64,000 nt of DNA from Mastigamoeba balamuthi (taxonomy: Eukaryota > Evosea > Mastigamoebida > Mastigamoebidae): the NCBI GenBank assembly GCA_902651635.1, contig CACRSC010000084.1, forward strand, positions 636,292 through 700,291, in the 5' to 3' direction. Positions 1-10,603 of this stretch are shown here, piece after piece. The stretch's first letter is position 1, and each line of letters starts with the position of its first letter. The notes under the pieces are model-generated. The model had not been told where the DNA came from. It ran no database searches and saw only the letters and a list, made by a program, of their open reading frames with translations. The translations under genes and the position numbers were made by a program.

Positions 1-377
1 TCTGCGGGGATGCGCGACATGGTGCGGGTGGGGGGCGCTGGCTCTCTGCCTTGTTCTCTGTTGTGTTGTGAGGAAAAGCGAATGGGACCGTTGGTGACGT
101 TGTGAGAAGATATTTTCCCCCAGATTCCGTCGGGACCGCTGCGACAATATTCCGGTTCCAGTATAGCAAAAGCCGCACGAACATGGCCTTTGTCGCGCAA
201 CTGCCCGCTGCAGCCGAGGGATCTTCACCAATTTTTGGACTGAGCGGATTCGGAAGAGCCGGATCCGCAATACAATAGCCGATACAGCCAGTATTCCTCT
301 TTGTCGCCTTCGAAGGGTGTGGGCCCCACACTCAGCCCTCTGCCGCAAGCTCCCAGCCACCTGCTCCCCCTCCCCCC
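1..377. other. Intergenic, no gene seen
   Basis: No convincing coding frame is visible. The stretch holds a TGACGTTG followed by an AGATATTTTCC-like string around 93-120, a combination that recurs in other intergenic and intronic segments of this window. It presumably contains the promoter of the VPS26C gene that starts at 378, but no clear TATA box is seen. Confidence 0.5.
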
Positions 378-1681
378 ATGTCGTCTCCCGTGCTCGACGT
401 GCGCCTGTCGCGCGCCGACCACGTCTACAGGCCGGGCGAGAGCGTCCGGGGGGCCGTCTGCGTGTGGGTCCGGGCAGCCACGTCGCACAGCGGCCTCGGC
501 CTCTGCTGCGAGGGCGCCGTGGCCTCCCAGAACGTCGTCTTCTCGTTCGGCACCGGCGGCGCCCTGGCCAAGCCCGTCTCGCTCGTCCAACACGCGCTGG
601 CGGTCGCCCCTGCGGGCAAACTGTGCGCTGTTGTGACTGATCTGGGGGACCTCTGCAGTTTATGTGCAGTTTTTCACACGCGGCAAACGCGTTTTGGCCC
701 ATGTGCGTCTGTACGCGCGCAGGCACGAGGGGGCAAACGAGCTGCCGTTCGAGTTCAAGCTGGAGCCGCTGCTGGGCCAGCAGCTCCACGAGTCGTACAA
801 GGGGTGCTTCCTCACCGTCTTGTACAGCATCAAGGTCAGCGCCACCCTCCCCCGAGAGCACGAGAGCAGAGACCCAGCGGGGAGGGTCAACTCACTGAGC
901 GACGTCACCACACCACCCCTACGCGCGCAGGCCACGTTGTCCCGCGGGATGCTGTCTCGTGACGTGTCCAAGGCCGTGGATCTGATCGTCGAGGTCCCCG
1001 TGCGAACACAAGCAGCAGCACCGACGTGGGGGAGCGGGGCTCACACTTGCGAGGCACAGGGGCAGGGGAGGGACACGGAGACACCGCAGCTGAGCCCCTC
1101 GTTCTTCATGAGCTCCGACGGCGACAACTCGGCGCCGCGGTACAGGCTCGAGGTCGCGCTCGACTCGCTGGTCTGCGACCCCGCGAGGCCCTTCACCGGC
1201 ACGCTGGCCGTCCGCGAGTGCGCTGTGCCCATCGAGTCGATCGACCTGAGGCTCGACCGCGACGAGGTGATCGGCTCCGGCGCCCAGGCGGTCCGCAGAG
1301 GTGCGCAGGCAGCCCATCCCAGCGTTGGGCAGAGACAGCGCACGGCTCACCGGCCGGGGCTGGTGGCCCGGAGGGCCCAAGAGTCCGAGGTCGTCCGCAT
1401 GCAGGTGGCCGACGGGGACGTCGCGCGAGGGACGAAGCTGACGCTGTTCTGCATCTTCCCGAGGCTCCACGTGTGCCCATCGCTCTCCACCAGCATCTTC
1501 CGAGTCGAGTGGAAGGTCCGCTGCAGCGGCCGGATTTTTACGGTCTTCTCATCCATCGTTTTTCCATTCCGCAGGCCAGCGTCGTGCTGAAGCTCCAGGG
1601 CCGCCAGCCCTTCGTCAGGACGGTGCCCCTTAAGATCGTGAGGCCCGACAACAACAGCAACAACACCAACACCAGTGCATA
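378..1681 (+). CDS. VPS26C: VPS26C (DSCR3) arrestin-fold subunit of the retriever complex
   Basis: The product is an arrestin-fold protein. In other eukaryotes VPS26C pairs with VPS35L and VPS29 as retriever, which works with the CCC complex and SNX17 to recycle endosomal cargo. Joined exons follow the VPS26C family from end to end. The N-terminal strand carries LSRADHVYRPGESVRG, the middle has ELPFEF and ESYKGCF, and the C-terminal half has VADGDVARGTKL and FPRLHVCPSLST. It ends in a strand with VVLKLQGRQPF and VPLKIVRP, then an Asn/Thr tail. At least four introns are needed, near 633-669, 833-930, 1000-1090 and 1303-1375, plus one ending just before 1576. The first boundary and the 1000-1090 segment are uncertain. 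VPS26A/B is less likely because the match is better to the DSCR3 type. Confidence 0.85.
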
Positions 1682-1894
1682 GAAACAAGGGGCACGGCGT
1701 GTATGGAAAACGCTGGGCCACATCTCCTTTCCAAGAGCCGTCTGCCGTCTTTGAGCCGCGATCGACCGGGTCTGTGGATGCATACTGGCATGCTTCTTGA
1801 TTCGAGGAGCATCGCTTGATTCGTACCAGCATTGCGCGAAGAAAGAAACGTTTGATATTCGGAGAAAGAAGAAAAAGAAGCGGCACGCGGAGAC

Positions 1895-2407
1895 ATGCTC
1901 GAGAACATCAAGCGCGCTGTGAGGAGGATCAGGGCGTCGGTCTTCGGCGCCGCGCACTCGGTCGCGTCGACCCGCGGGCGCCGCGAGCGCTCGGACGCGG
2001 CCCTCGCGGCCGCGTTGCAGCGCCAGGAGATCGCGATGGCCGCGTTCGAGGAGGCCTCGCGGTCCGGAGTCCAGTTCACGGGCGCGGCCCCGGCGTTCGT
2101 CTTCGCGGTCCCCAGCGCGCCGCCGGCTGTGCCGCAGCGTCGCGAGCACGGCAGGAGGGCCGCGGAGGACGCCGAGGCGCTGAGCAGGCTGCCGACGCGC
2201 GAGTGGAGCCAGAGGGACGCGGAGAGCAAGGGCCGAGGGGACGAGGGCGAGGCGAGCAGGTGCGGCATCTGCCTGAGCGACTACGAGGTCGGCGAGGTCG
2301 TCAGGACACTGCCGTGCCTGCACGGCTTCCACGCCGAGTGTGTGGACAGGTGGCTGCTCTCTTCGGACGCTCACTGCCCCGTCTGCCGCTGCGCTGCTCT
2401 GCCGTAG
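1895..2407 (+). CDS. RING-H2 finger protein, probable E3 ubiquitin ligase
   Basis: This is a single-exon gene of 170 residues. The last ~45 residues form a RING-H2 domain: [12 protein letters not shown], then [16 protein letters not shown], then CPVC, so all eight zinc ligands are present in C3H2C3 order. RING-H2 domains of this type bind E2 enzymes and transfer ubiquitin. The N-terminal ~120 residues are basic and Ala/Arg-rich with no recognised domain, and there is no clear membrane segment, unlike many ATL or goliath-type proteins. The substrate cannot be guessed. The protein stops only 42 bases from the 3' end of the tRNA gene on the other strand. Confidence 0.8.
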   Translation: MLENIKRAVRRIRASVFGAAHSVASTRGRRERSDAALAAALQRQEIAMAAFEEASRSGVQFTGAAPAFVFAVPSAPPAVPQRREHGRRAAEDAEALSRLPTREWSQRDAESKGRGDEGEASRCGICLSDYEVGEVVRTLPCLHGFHAECVDRWLLSSDAHCPVCRCAALP

Positions 2408-2448
2408 GTCGAAAACAATCGATTTCTTGGCGCTAGCAGAAGAAAATT

Positions 2449-2519
2449 GGGCTCTGCCCGGAATCGAACCGGGGCCACCTGTACCCTAAACAGGTATTTT
2501 ACCACTAAACTACAGAGCC
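2449..2519 (-). tRNA. tRNA-Pro (anticodon AGG)
   Basis: On the minus strand the sequence folds as a cloverleaf without an intron. The acceptor stem GGCTCTG pairs with CAGAGCC. The anticodon stem CCTGT/ACAGG closes a seven-base loop TTAGGGT, giving anticodon AGG (proline, CCU). The B box reads GGTTCGATTCC at 2460-2470, and the D-arm contains an A-box-like TAGTTTAGTGG. A run of four T on the transcribed strand lies at 2443-2446, a typical RNA polymerase III stop. The GGCTC start and TTAGGGT loop are usual for eukaryotic tRNA-Pro. The 3' CCA is not encoded. Confidence 0.93.
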
Positions 2520-2710
2520 AATTGACAAAAGAGAAAGTATTTCCGGTAAAACTGTAACAAACCCGAAACAAAACAAATTTGTTCAAGTAGAGTCGATGTG
2601 CGAAGGCTGGGAATCCGAACTAGCATGATTGAACACGGTTGGTGCTCTTTGTGAACTTATCCAACGATGGTTTGACATAATCACCAGATTTCTGCCAAAT
2701 CACACTAAGT

Positions 2711-5700
2711 TTATTGTATGTTATTATTAGACCAATAACCAATGATGCAGGAGATTGTGACAATACAAAGACTCGATGAAGAGGCATCACTGGCTTCCAT
2801 TGGAAAGTAGTTAATGTGGTTTGATACCGAACTGTACTCTGAAGAATCCATCGATGAAGCTAGAACGCAATTCGGACCCGGTGGGTCATCAGCTGTGTAG
2901 GGCAAGAGGCAGCGGCACTTGTCACAACCTTTACCACCATCACATTGCTCCCAAGGATCCACCCTGGTGTTCCCACATAGCTTCTGGCAACTAAATCTCG
3001 ATGTGTTTATGCACCTGGATGCTCGTTTCCAGGAATTCTTTTCTGGGTTGCCTGAACAGGTGCTCTGAGAGTATAAAAATGTCGTTGATGTGTTCTCATC
3101 ACATTCCAGTACCCACATCATGGCGATTGACATATCTGGTCTCTGTTGTTGCATCACCGGAGGCAGAGACTCCACACTGTCGCACCAGCCAGATCGTCTC
3201 CAATGGACCTCTGTTATGTTGCCTGTACACGAAGAACCAGAGAATACTGTCTCGAATTCACCATCTGGTAGAAACAGCGGCATTTGGGCCTTAGACCCCA
3301 CATACATGCTGTAACTCTTGCTGAGCGAGTCACTGGATCGCCTGCACTCCGTATTTACAGCTTCACACAATAAAACAGGACCCAGATGAGCACCAATAAG
3401 TGTGTAAGGGTCACATATGGGCGAGTCATAGAATAGAACCAGGGCAGGCGTCGTAGTTAACTCTGTAGGAGAGCAATCCGACTGAGGGACTGCATAGGGA
3501 GTTGAGCCACTCCTGCAGTGACAGTTGGTATCACAGCCGATTCCACTATCACACTGCTCTCCAGAGTCAACTGTCCTGTCTCCGCAGGTTCCGCACCCTG
3601 CAATAGGTGGAAGGCGTGGCGTGTAGCCAAGGGCGCACGTGCAATTGGCCAGGCAGCCAGTGGTGCTGTCGCACTGCTCTCCCACCTCTGTGATTCCATT
3701 GCCGCAGAGGGTCATGTTGCTGATGCTGCATCTGAAAACCATGTTCCCGTTATGCTCCAGAACGCACGTGTTAAGAATGAACCCTATCAGACTCTGCGGT
3801 GATTCCCCAAGCTCTGTAATTCCGCCACTGGAGCACTGGCTTTTCGGATACGTCCACTCAATTGCATTTGAGTCCGTGCATGTTATCACTGTGTTGCCAC
3901 CACATAGGGGTTGCCACATTGTGTAGGCCGGCACATCATTGCACTGGTCCGTCTCATACCGGTACGTGACGAGACCAGCGGGAAGACTCCTCCATGGGGT
4001 GGCATGACAATCGGCATATGATGAGCCGCCGAACCTGCTGTTCACGCAGCCGTCCTGGCAGGGAACGCTGCTGTACTCCACCGATTGCTCCATCGAAGTC
4101 GGAGCTCCCGCTATGTTGCAGTCACGCTCGGCATAGTGTCGGGTCTGGCGTATCAGCAAAAAGTCTGGTGTGCAGTTGTGCGTGCCGCTGTACCTAAAGC
4201 CCCGAGGGCAAGTGCAATAACTGGAGCACATGTAGCCATCGAACTCACACTGTTCACCATAATCGAGCACTCCGTTGCCACATTGAGAGCACTTCTCGCA
4301 CACAGAGCCCTCCGAGCAGTTGAGCAGCAGACGAGTACTCGTGTTCGAGTGATTGCCTATGCAACTGGGGCTCTCGAAGTGCCACTCGGTAACATGCGTG
4401 TCATTGCAGGCGACAATGGATCCGTTGAGGCACACATTCTGCAGGCGGTACGAGACGCGTGTCCTTCCTGGTATGTCGTTGCAGTCACCAGAGCACGTTG
4501 CAGTCCACAGTCCCACTTCTGGTGGCACATCAACGAAGTGGTCGCAACTCGTCTGAACCCACAGGGAGCCAGTCGTTCTGGAGCAGCCAGCAGAGCACGA
4601 GACCTCTGGGACACTCTTAATCCAGTCGGACGCAATCGCCGTCCCAGCGCAGTGCTCGCTCGTGAAGTACTGAACGAGAACATTTGTTATTGGCTCGCAG
4701 CTTGCCTGCGGCTCGTCGAACTGCCTGAACCAGTCCTCGCAGACGCACTGAGCTGTGCAACCCACCCCGCCATCACATTGCTCTTCCAGATCGCAGGCTC
4801 CGTCTCCACAGTAGCCACACGAGATCGATCGCTTCCTCTTGGGGGTGTACGCAATGCCCGCACCTTCTGACGTTGAACCCACGCACTTGCAAGCAGAATC
4901 GCATCCAAGTCCGCGGTCGCACTCCTCGCCGGGCTCTGTTCGACCGTTTCCGCACAATCCAACACTCGTGTTCGAAAATATGCAGGCCTGGCTGTATGAT
5001 GACGATACAGTGCGCACACAAACCTCGTTGGAGATGTTGCAGCCCTCGTGCTGAGACCACGAGATGCTATCCACTCCCGCCGAGCAGTTGGTATCTTCTA
5101 CAGCAAATTGAAGTCGGAGGAGCCCGGCTGAGTAGCGAGAGACCGTATGGCCACAACGAGTGGAGACGGAGTGGTTGCTCGCAGGATCCCAGGCGCAAGT
5201 TCCACTGTCCGAGAATGCCATCGAAGCGCATGCCTCGGTGGCCGTCTCACCGAGAACCAGAGAGGACGGCTCTCCGGAGCAGTCACGCGCGGGGAAGGAC
5301 ATCAGCAACACTGGGACGACTGACATTGGTTGGCACCCCGACTGCCTCGGCTGCATTGGTGTCCACAGAGGCAGGCAGCGGCACGACGTCTGGTTGCAAC
5401 CCGCGCCCCCGTCGCACTCCTCCGCTCCCTCGACAAACGCGTTGCCGCAGCTGGTATGCGGGTTGTAACACATCTCGCTGACCGGGCTGCCCAGAGTCGC
5501 ATCGGCGTTCAGCAAGCGCCTCCGCGGGCTGCCCACGGGGCTGCAGCCGTCGAGGCGCTGCTCGACGACCTCGTTCTCCCCCAGGCAGGTCACCATCGTG
5601 GAGCGCACCAGAGGGCAGAGGCCACTGGCAACCCACGACGCGTACGCGGGGAGGCCCTGGCACCCGTGCGTTCCGTGCCTCGCCCTCCTCTCGAAGTACC

Positions 5701-6413
5701 CTAGCGGCAGCGAGCCGATGTCGGGGAACACAGCTGCGGGGCCGCAAATCGACGTAACCCATGCCAGATCGGTGCCGTCGTCGGTGGCGTTTGCGCAGGT
5801 GATCGTCGTGCCGCTGCAGTGGCTGGCCGCGACGGAGTCGGCTGTCACCGTGCGCAGGCTGCTCGGGGGGCACCCGGGCTCCGAGAAGACCCACGTGACC
5901 CGAGGGATCTGCACGTTGCCGCTGGGCTGGCACGACCAGCTGTTGCACTGCGACGGAGCGTAGCCCCTTGCGCACTTGCAGTTGCTCTGGCACATGCCGC
6001 CAAATCGGCCATGCAGCCCCCTGACCTCGCAATCTTCGCCCTCGTCGAGCACACTGTATGTTGAAATGCGCCGCAGAGTGAACCGAAAAGGAAAACAAAA
6101 ACGTTCATGTTGTGAAACATGAAATACAGCAACAGCAGAAGCACCTGTCGCCGCAGACACCGCAGGAGAGGCTCCGCGGGGCCGTGGGGCGGAAACCGAG
6201 AGCAGCGTTGCAGAGGCACGTGATGGGGTCGCAGCCAGCGCCCCCGTCGCACTGCTCGCTGCCCTGCAGTCGGCGATCACCGCAGGCACCCGTGGAGCTG
6301 CTGGCGTTGCCGCTGCTGGCCTGAGAAGACGCCCGTGTCGATGCCACGAGGACAAGCAGCACGAGAACGGCGAACAGACTTCCGACACGCGCCGAAGGAG
6401 AAGGAAGAAGCAT
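2711..6413 (-). CDS. Large cysteine-rich secreted/surface protein, paralog A
   Basis: Two exons, 6145-6413 and 2711-6053, are joined by a phase-2 intron and give about 1203 residues. The N-terminus is a signal peptide (hydrophobic run FAVLVLLVLVAST). The body carries about eight units of the pattern CGxGxxxxGEQCDxGxGCxxxCxC, which resembles the DUF4215/Myxococcus cysteine-rich repeat. Between them are longer segments with a recurring Tyr/Phe-x(3-5)-Cys-x-Gly core. There are many N-glycosylation sequons. The C-terminus has a short hydrophobic stretch (SLCIVTISCIIGYW) and a polar Asn-rich end, so anchoring is doubtful; it may be secreted. Start 6413 is chosen because it begins directly with the signal peptide. 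Function is unknown; adhesion or binding outside the cell is an inference. Confidence 0.85.
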
Positions 6414-6689
6414 CGGGGGGGTCTCCGTCGTCTCGGTGACTTCGCCTGTGACTGTCCGGAAAATATCCAATTTGGGCTGTATCTCATATCTCGTGCGATT
6501 GCGTCATCCTCAATTAATCAGTGTCCCTTCAGCGAACCTCAGCGGATATGTTGTCTGCTCGAACCACCCTCGCGTCTGGTTCGCTCTCCAACACTCCGTA
6601 AATCTGAGTTGTTATCCCCCACAAACACAGACTGAACACAATCGTTTGCAGTTCCGCGTTCCATCGGATCGAACACTGATTATCAGTTC

Positions 6690-9600
6690 TCACTTGGTAG
6701 AATAGAGACAAACGGAGCCCGAGAGGTGTAAAAGAGCGACGGCGAGGGCCACCACTGGTGCACGTGGGGACAGGCGAGAAGAGACGCTGACCGCGGACAT
6801 CGCCTTGCTCGGGTGCTGTGCTTCCGAGCTGGCCATGGAGTGCGAGTGGGCGGCCACCGAGGACAGCAGATGGCACCCAACGCCCGGCGGATCGCTGCTA
6901 GCATACGGGGCGGCGCAGCGGCACTTGTCGCACCCCAGCCCGCCGTCGCACTGCTCCCACGGGTCCACGCGGCCGTTGCCGCACAGCCTCTGGCATCGCG
7001 ACGTCGACGACGGCGTCCTGTTGGCTACGCACGAGCCCGTGTTCTCCACAGAGGCGCGAACAGGGGCGCCCGCGCAGGTGCTGTCGGTATAGAACAGCAT
7101 CGTCGAGGTGTTCTCGTCGCACACCACAGCCCATGCAGCGACACGCGAGCCGTGGCGACCGGGAGCGTGCTCGGCCCCTGTGCACCTGCCAGGCCGCCTC
7201 CAGTGGCGCTCCGACGGCTCTCCCGAGCACTGCGTGCCGGCGAACGTCGTCTCGAACAATCCGTCTGGCAGCGTCTGCGGGAACCGGGCACTGTCTCCGA
7301 CAAGCGAGCTGAACCGCAGCGAGCTCTGCGCGCCGCGAACAGGCCTGCACTCGACATGCGCAGCGTCGCAGAGCGGTACGGGCGCCAGGCGGACTTCCAC
7401 GAGCGCGGAGGCGTCGCACGACGCCGAGTCGTAGACGAGGACCAGCGCAGGCGCTGTCTCGTTGCTGGTCACGCGGCAGCTTCTCCGCGGGTGCTCGAAG
7501 GGCACGGAGCCGCTCCTGCAGCGGCAGTCGGCGCCACAGCCAGTGCCGCTGTCGCACTGCTCTCCGATGTCCACCGTCCCGTCCCCGCACATACCGCATC
7601 CGGCTGCCGGTGGACGGCGCTGTGTGAAGCCAGATGCGCACGAGCAGTTGCCCAGGCAGTCTGACGTGCCGTCGCACTGCTCGCCCGGGTCGACGATGCC
7701 GTTGCCGCACAGTGTCATTGCGCCGATGCTGCACTGGCACTTGTGGTACTGGAACCTCGTCGAATCTATCGTGCACTCGTGGAGCAGGAACCCCTGCATG
7801 CTCGTGATGCCGCCGCCTCCGCACTGCATGCCCGAGTAGGTCCACAGAATAGCGTTGTCCTCAGTGCACGTGACCGACATGCCAGCGCCGCAGAGCGCGT
7901 ACCATGTGGCACTGGTCGGAACACCATCACACTCCCCGAACGTGTAATCGACGAGGCCTGCTGGGAGCTGAGTCCAGGGCTCGTCGTTGCACGTGACGAC
8001 CTCGAATCCCTTGCCCGTCACGGCGAGCGAGCAGGGCGCGGGATGCGCCGTGCCACTGAGCTCGGAATATTGCTCTACGAAGTTCGGAGCCCCGCTGCAG
8101 TTGGGCGAGGCGTAGTGCAGCTTGTGGCACACAACTGCGACATCGGGCTCGCAGCTGCGCGTGCCGTTGGACCGGTAGCCCGTCTCGCACACGCAGTCCC
8201 GGCACTTGCTCCCGCCGATCTCGCACTGCTCACCGGGGTCGAGAACGCCGTTGCCGCACTTGAAGCACTGCTCGTAGGCGGCGCCCTCCGCGCAGCCGAG
8301 CAGAAGGCGCACGGTCGCGTTCGAGGGCACTCCGGCGCACTCGGGGCTGCCGTACAGCCGCTCTGTGACGTGCGTCGCATTGCAGGAGACGATGGAGCCG
8401 TTGACGCACACGTTCTGCAGGCGGGAGACGTAGCGGATGACTATCCCGTCAGGCCAGTTGTCCCCGCAGCTTCCCGTATACGCCGTCGAGAGAAGTCCGG
8501 CCCGGGACACGGCCCAGTCACGCCTATTGCACTGCGTGGACTGCCACAGAGAACCCGCCACTCGCACACAGCCCGATACACAGTCGACTTCTGGCACAGA
8601 GTCCGTCCACTGCGAGGCGATGGCGTGGCCTCTGCAGCCACTGGACGCGTGGAGCTCCACGAGCTTGCTCACCGCGGGCTCGCAGACCCCCTGGGAGCCG
8701 TCGGACAGCCTGTACCCGTCCTTGCAGACGCACTGGCCAGAGCAGCCCGTGCTGCCATCGCACTCCTCCGTCAGGTCGGTGATGCTGTCCCCACAGAAGC
8801 CGCAGGAGGACGATCGGTCGATCTTGGGGGAATAGCCAGCCCCTGAGTCAGAGCCGGCACCCAGGCACTTGCACCCATCGCCGCATCCCTGGCCCCCGTC
8901 GCACTCCTCTCCAGGCTCTGGCTTGCCGTTGCCGCACAGCGAGACGCTCGCATTGACGGGAATGCAGAGAGAAGTATGAGCGCAAGCCTCGTCGGAGAGG
9001 TCCTGTGGCGGCCAGTGGGCCAGAGCATCGCCACTTAGCGTGTGGCAGTGGCTCTGGCGAGACCACGACACAATCTTCGCCCTCTCTGTGCAGTTGACAT
9101 CGTCCACATCGTAGTGCAGCTCGAGGAGCCCGCCAGAATAGCTCGGGGCGGCGTGCCCACAGCGCGACGCGAAGGACTGGTTGCGCCTGGCGTTGAAGAC
9201 GCACCTTCCTCCCGCGTCTCCATAGTCCTCTGGAAGGCACCTGAGGGCGGCAGTCTCCGACAGGAAGACCGTCGACGGCTCTCCGGAGCAGTCGCGGGTG
9301 GGGAACGAGAGAAGGAGCTTCGGGACGACAGACATGGGCAGGCAACCGGACTGCCTCGGCTGCCTGGGCCTCCACAGCGGCAGGCAGCGGCACGACGTCT
9401 GGTTGCAGCCCGCGCCACCGTCGCACTCCTCCGCTCCCTCGACAAATGCGTTGCCACAGCGCGGGCGCGGGTCGAGGCACCGCACTCGCATCGAGACGCC
9501 CAGGACCACGGCGCGGTTCAGCAGGCGCCTGCGCGGGAGGCCCACGGGGCTGCAGCCGTCGAGGTCCTGCTCGACGACCTCGTTCTCCCCCAGGCAGGTC

Positions 9601-10398
9601 ACCATCGTGGAGCGCACCAGGGGGCACAGGCCGCTGGCAACCCACGTCATGTTCGCGGGCACCCAGCGGCACCGCTGCGTGCCGTGGCTCTCCTCGGTGC
9701 CGAGGAGCCCTCTGGGCAGCTCGCCGGGCGGCGGTATCGTCGCGTTGGCACCGCATTGCACCGTCTGCCAGCGCGGCACAGCGTCGCCGGCCCCCTGCGT
9801 GGCGCGGGCACACTCTGGCTGTGCGCCACGGCACAGGCGTGTAGCGATGGAGCCGGCAACGATGGCCCGCAGGCTGCGGGAGGGGCACCCGGGCTCCGAG
9901 TAGACCCACGTGAGCTGGGGGACGAGGACGTCGCCGGCGGGCTGGCACCTCCAGAAGTCGCACGACGGGGCGTAGCCCCTCGCGCACCTGCAGTCGCTCT
10001 GGCACATCCCCTCGGCCTTGCTGGCGAAGTGCCAGGACTCGCACTCCTCGCCCTCGTCGAGCGCACTGGGGGCCACGCGCGTGTTGAGCCCAACCGGAAA
10101 CGGGTCCACCCGGCCACGGTTTACACCCCTCCCACGAGACGGTGGGGCACCTGTCGCCGCAGACGCCGCAGGACAGGCCCCGGGGCACGGTGGGGCGGAA
10201 GCCCCGCGCGGCGTTGCAGAGGCACGTGCGGTTGTCGCAGCCAGCGCCCCCGTCGCACTGCTCGCTGCCCTGCAGGCGCCCGTCGCCGCAGGTCCCCGTC
10301 GCGTCGCTGCGGCTCTGCTCGGAGGGCGCCTGAGCCGCGACTCCTAGCGCAAGCGCCGCGAGCACGGGGAGCAGGCCCCAGCCAGCAGGTCTGCGCAT
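6690..10398 (-). CDS. Large cysteine-rich secreted/surface protein, paralog B
   Basis: Exons 10151-10398 and 6690-10065 join across an 85-base intron at the same phase-2 position as in the other two paralogs, giving about 1207 residues. A signal peptide (LLPVLAALALGVAAQA) is followed by the first CGDG...GSEQCDGGAGC unit. Seven more such units are spread along the protein, separated by Tyr/Phe...Cys-x-Gly modules. The C-terminus (APVVALAVALLHLSGSVCLYSTK) is hydrophobic and could be a GPI-attachment signal or a membrane anchor. It lies in tandem with paralog A, separated by 276 bases. Codon third positions are more GC-rich than in paralog A. It would be extracellular; ligand and role are unknown. 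Confidence 0.87.
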
Positions 10399-10603
10399 CG
10401 GTCGGTAGGAGAAAAACTGGTCTCTCCTGCGGGCTGGAAAATTGCCTGTGCACCAGTTGCACACAGAGTGAATCTGACCGGTTATCTATCTATCTTGTTA
10501 TCGCCGCTTTTCGGTTTCCGCATAATCGCGTCCTACAGCAAGGTCACCTTGCAGAACGTCATCGACTAATGGCACGAGAACGGCAATTCTGCACAAGCGG
10601 TGA

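Noticed and set aside
8848-10464. 538-codon minus frame running through the paralog B intron
   Set aside because: It includes the real first exon, then reads the intron and exon 2 out of frame. The spliced form matches paralogs A and C.
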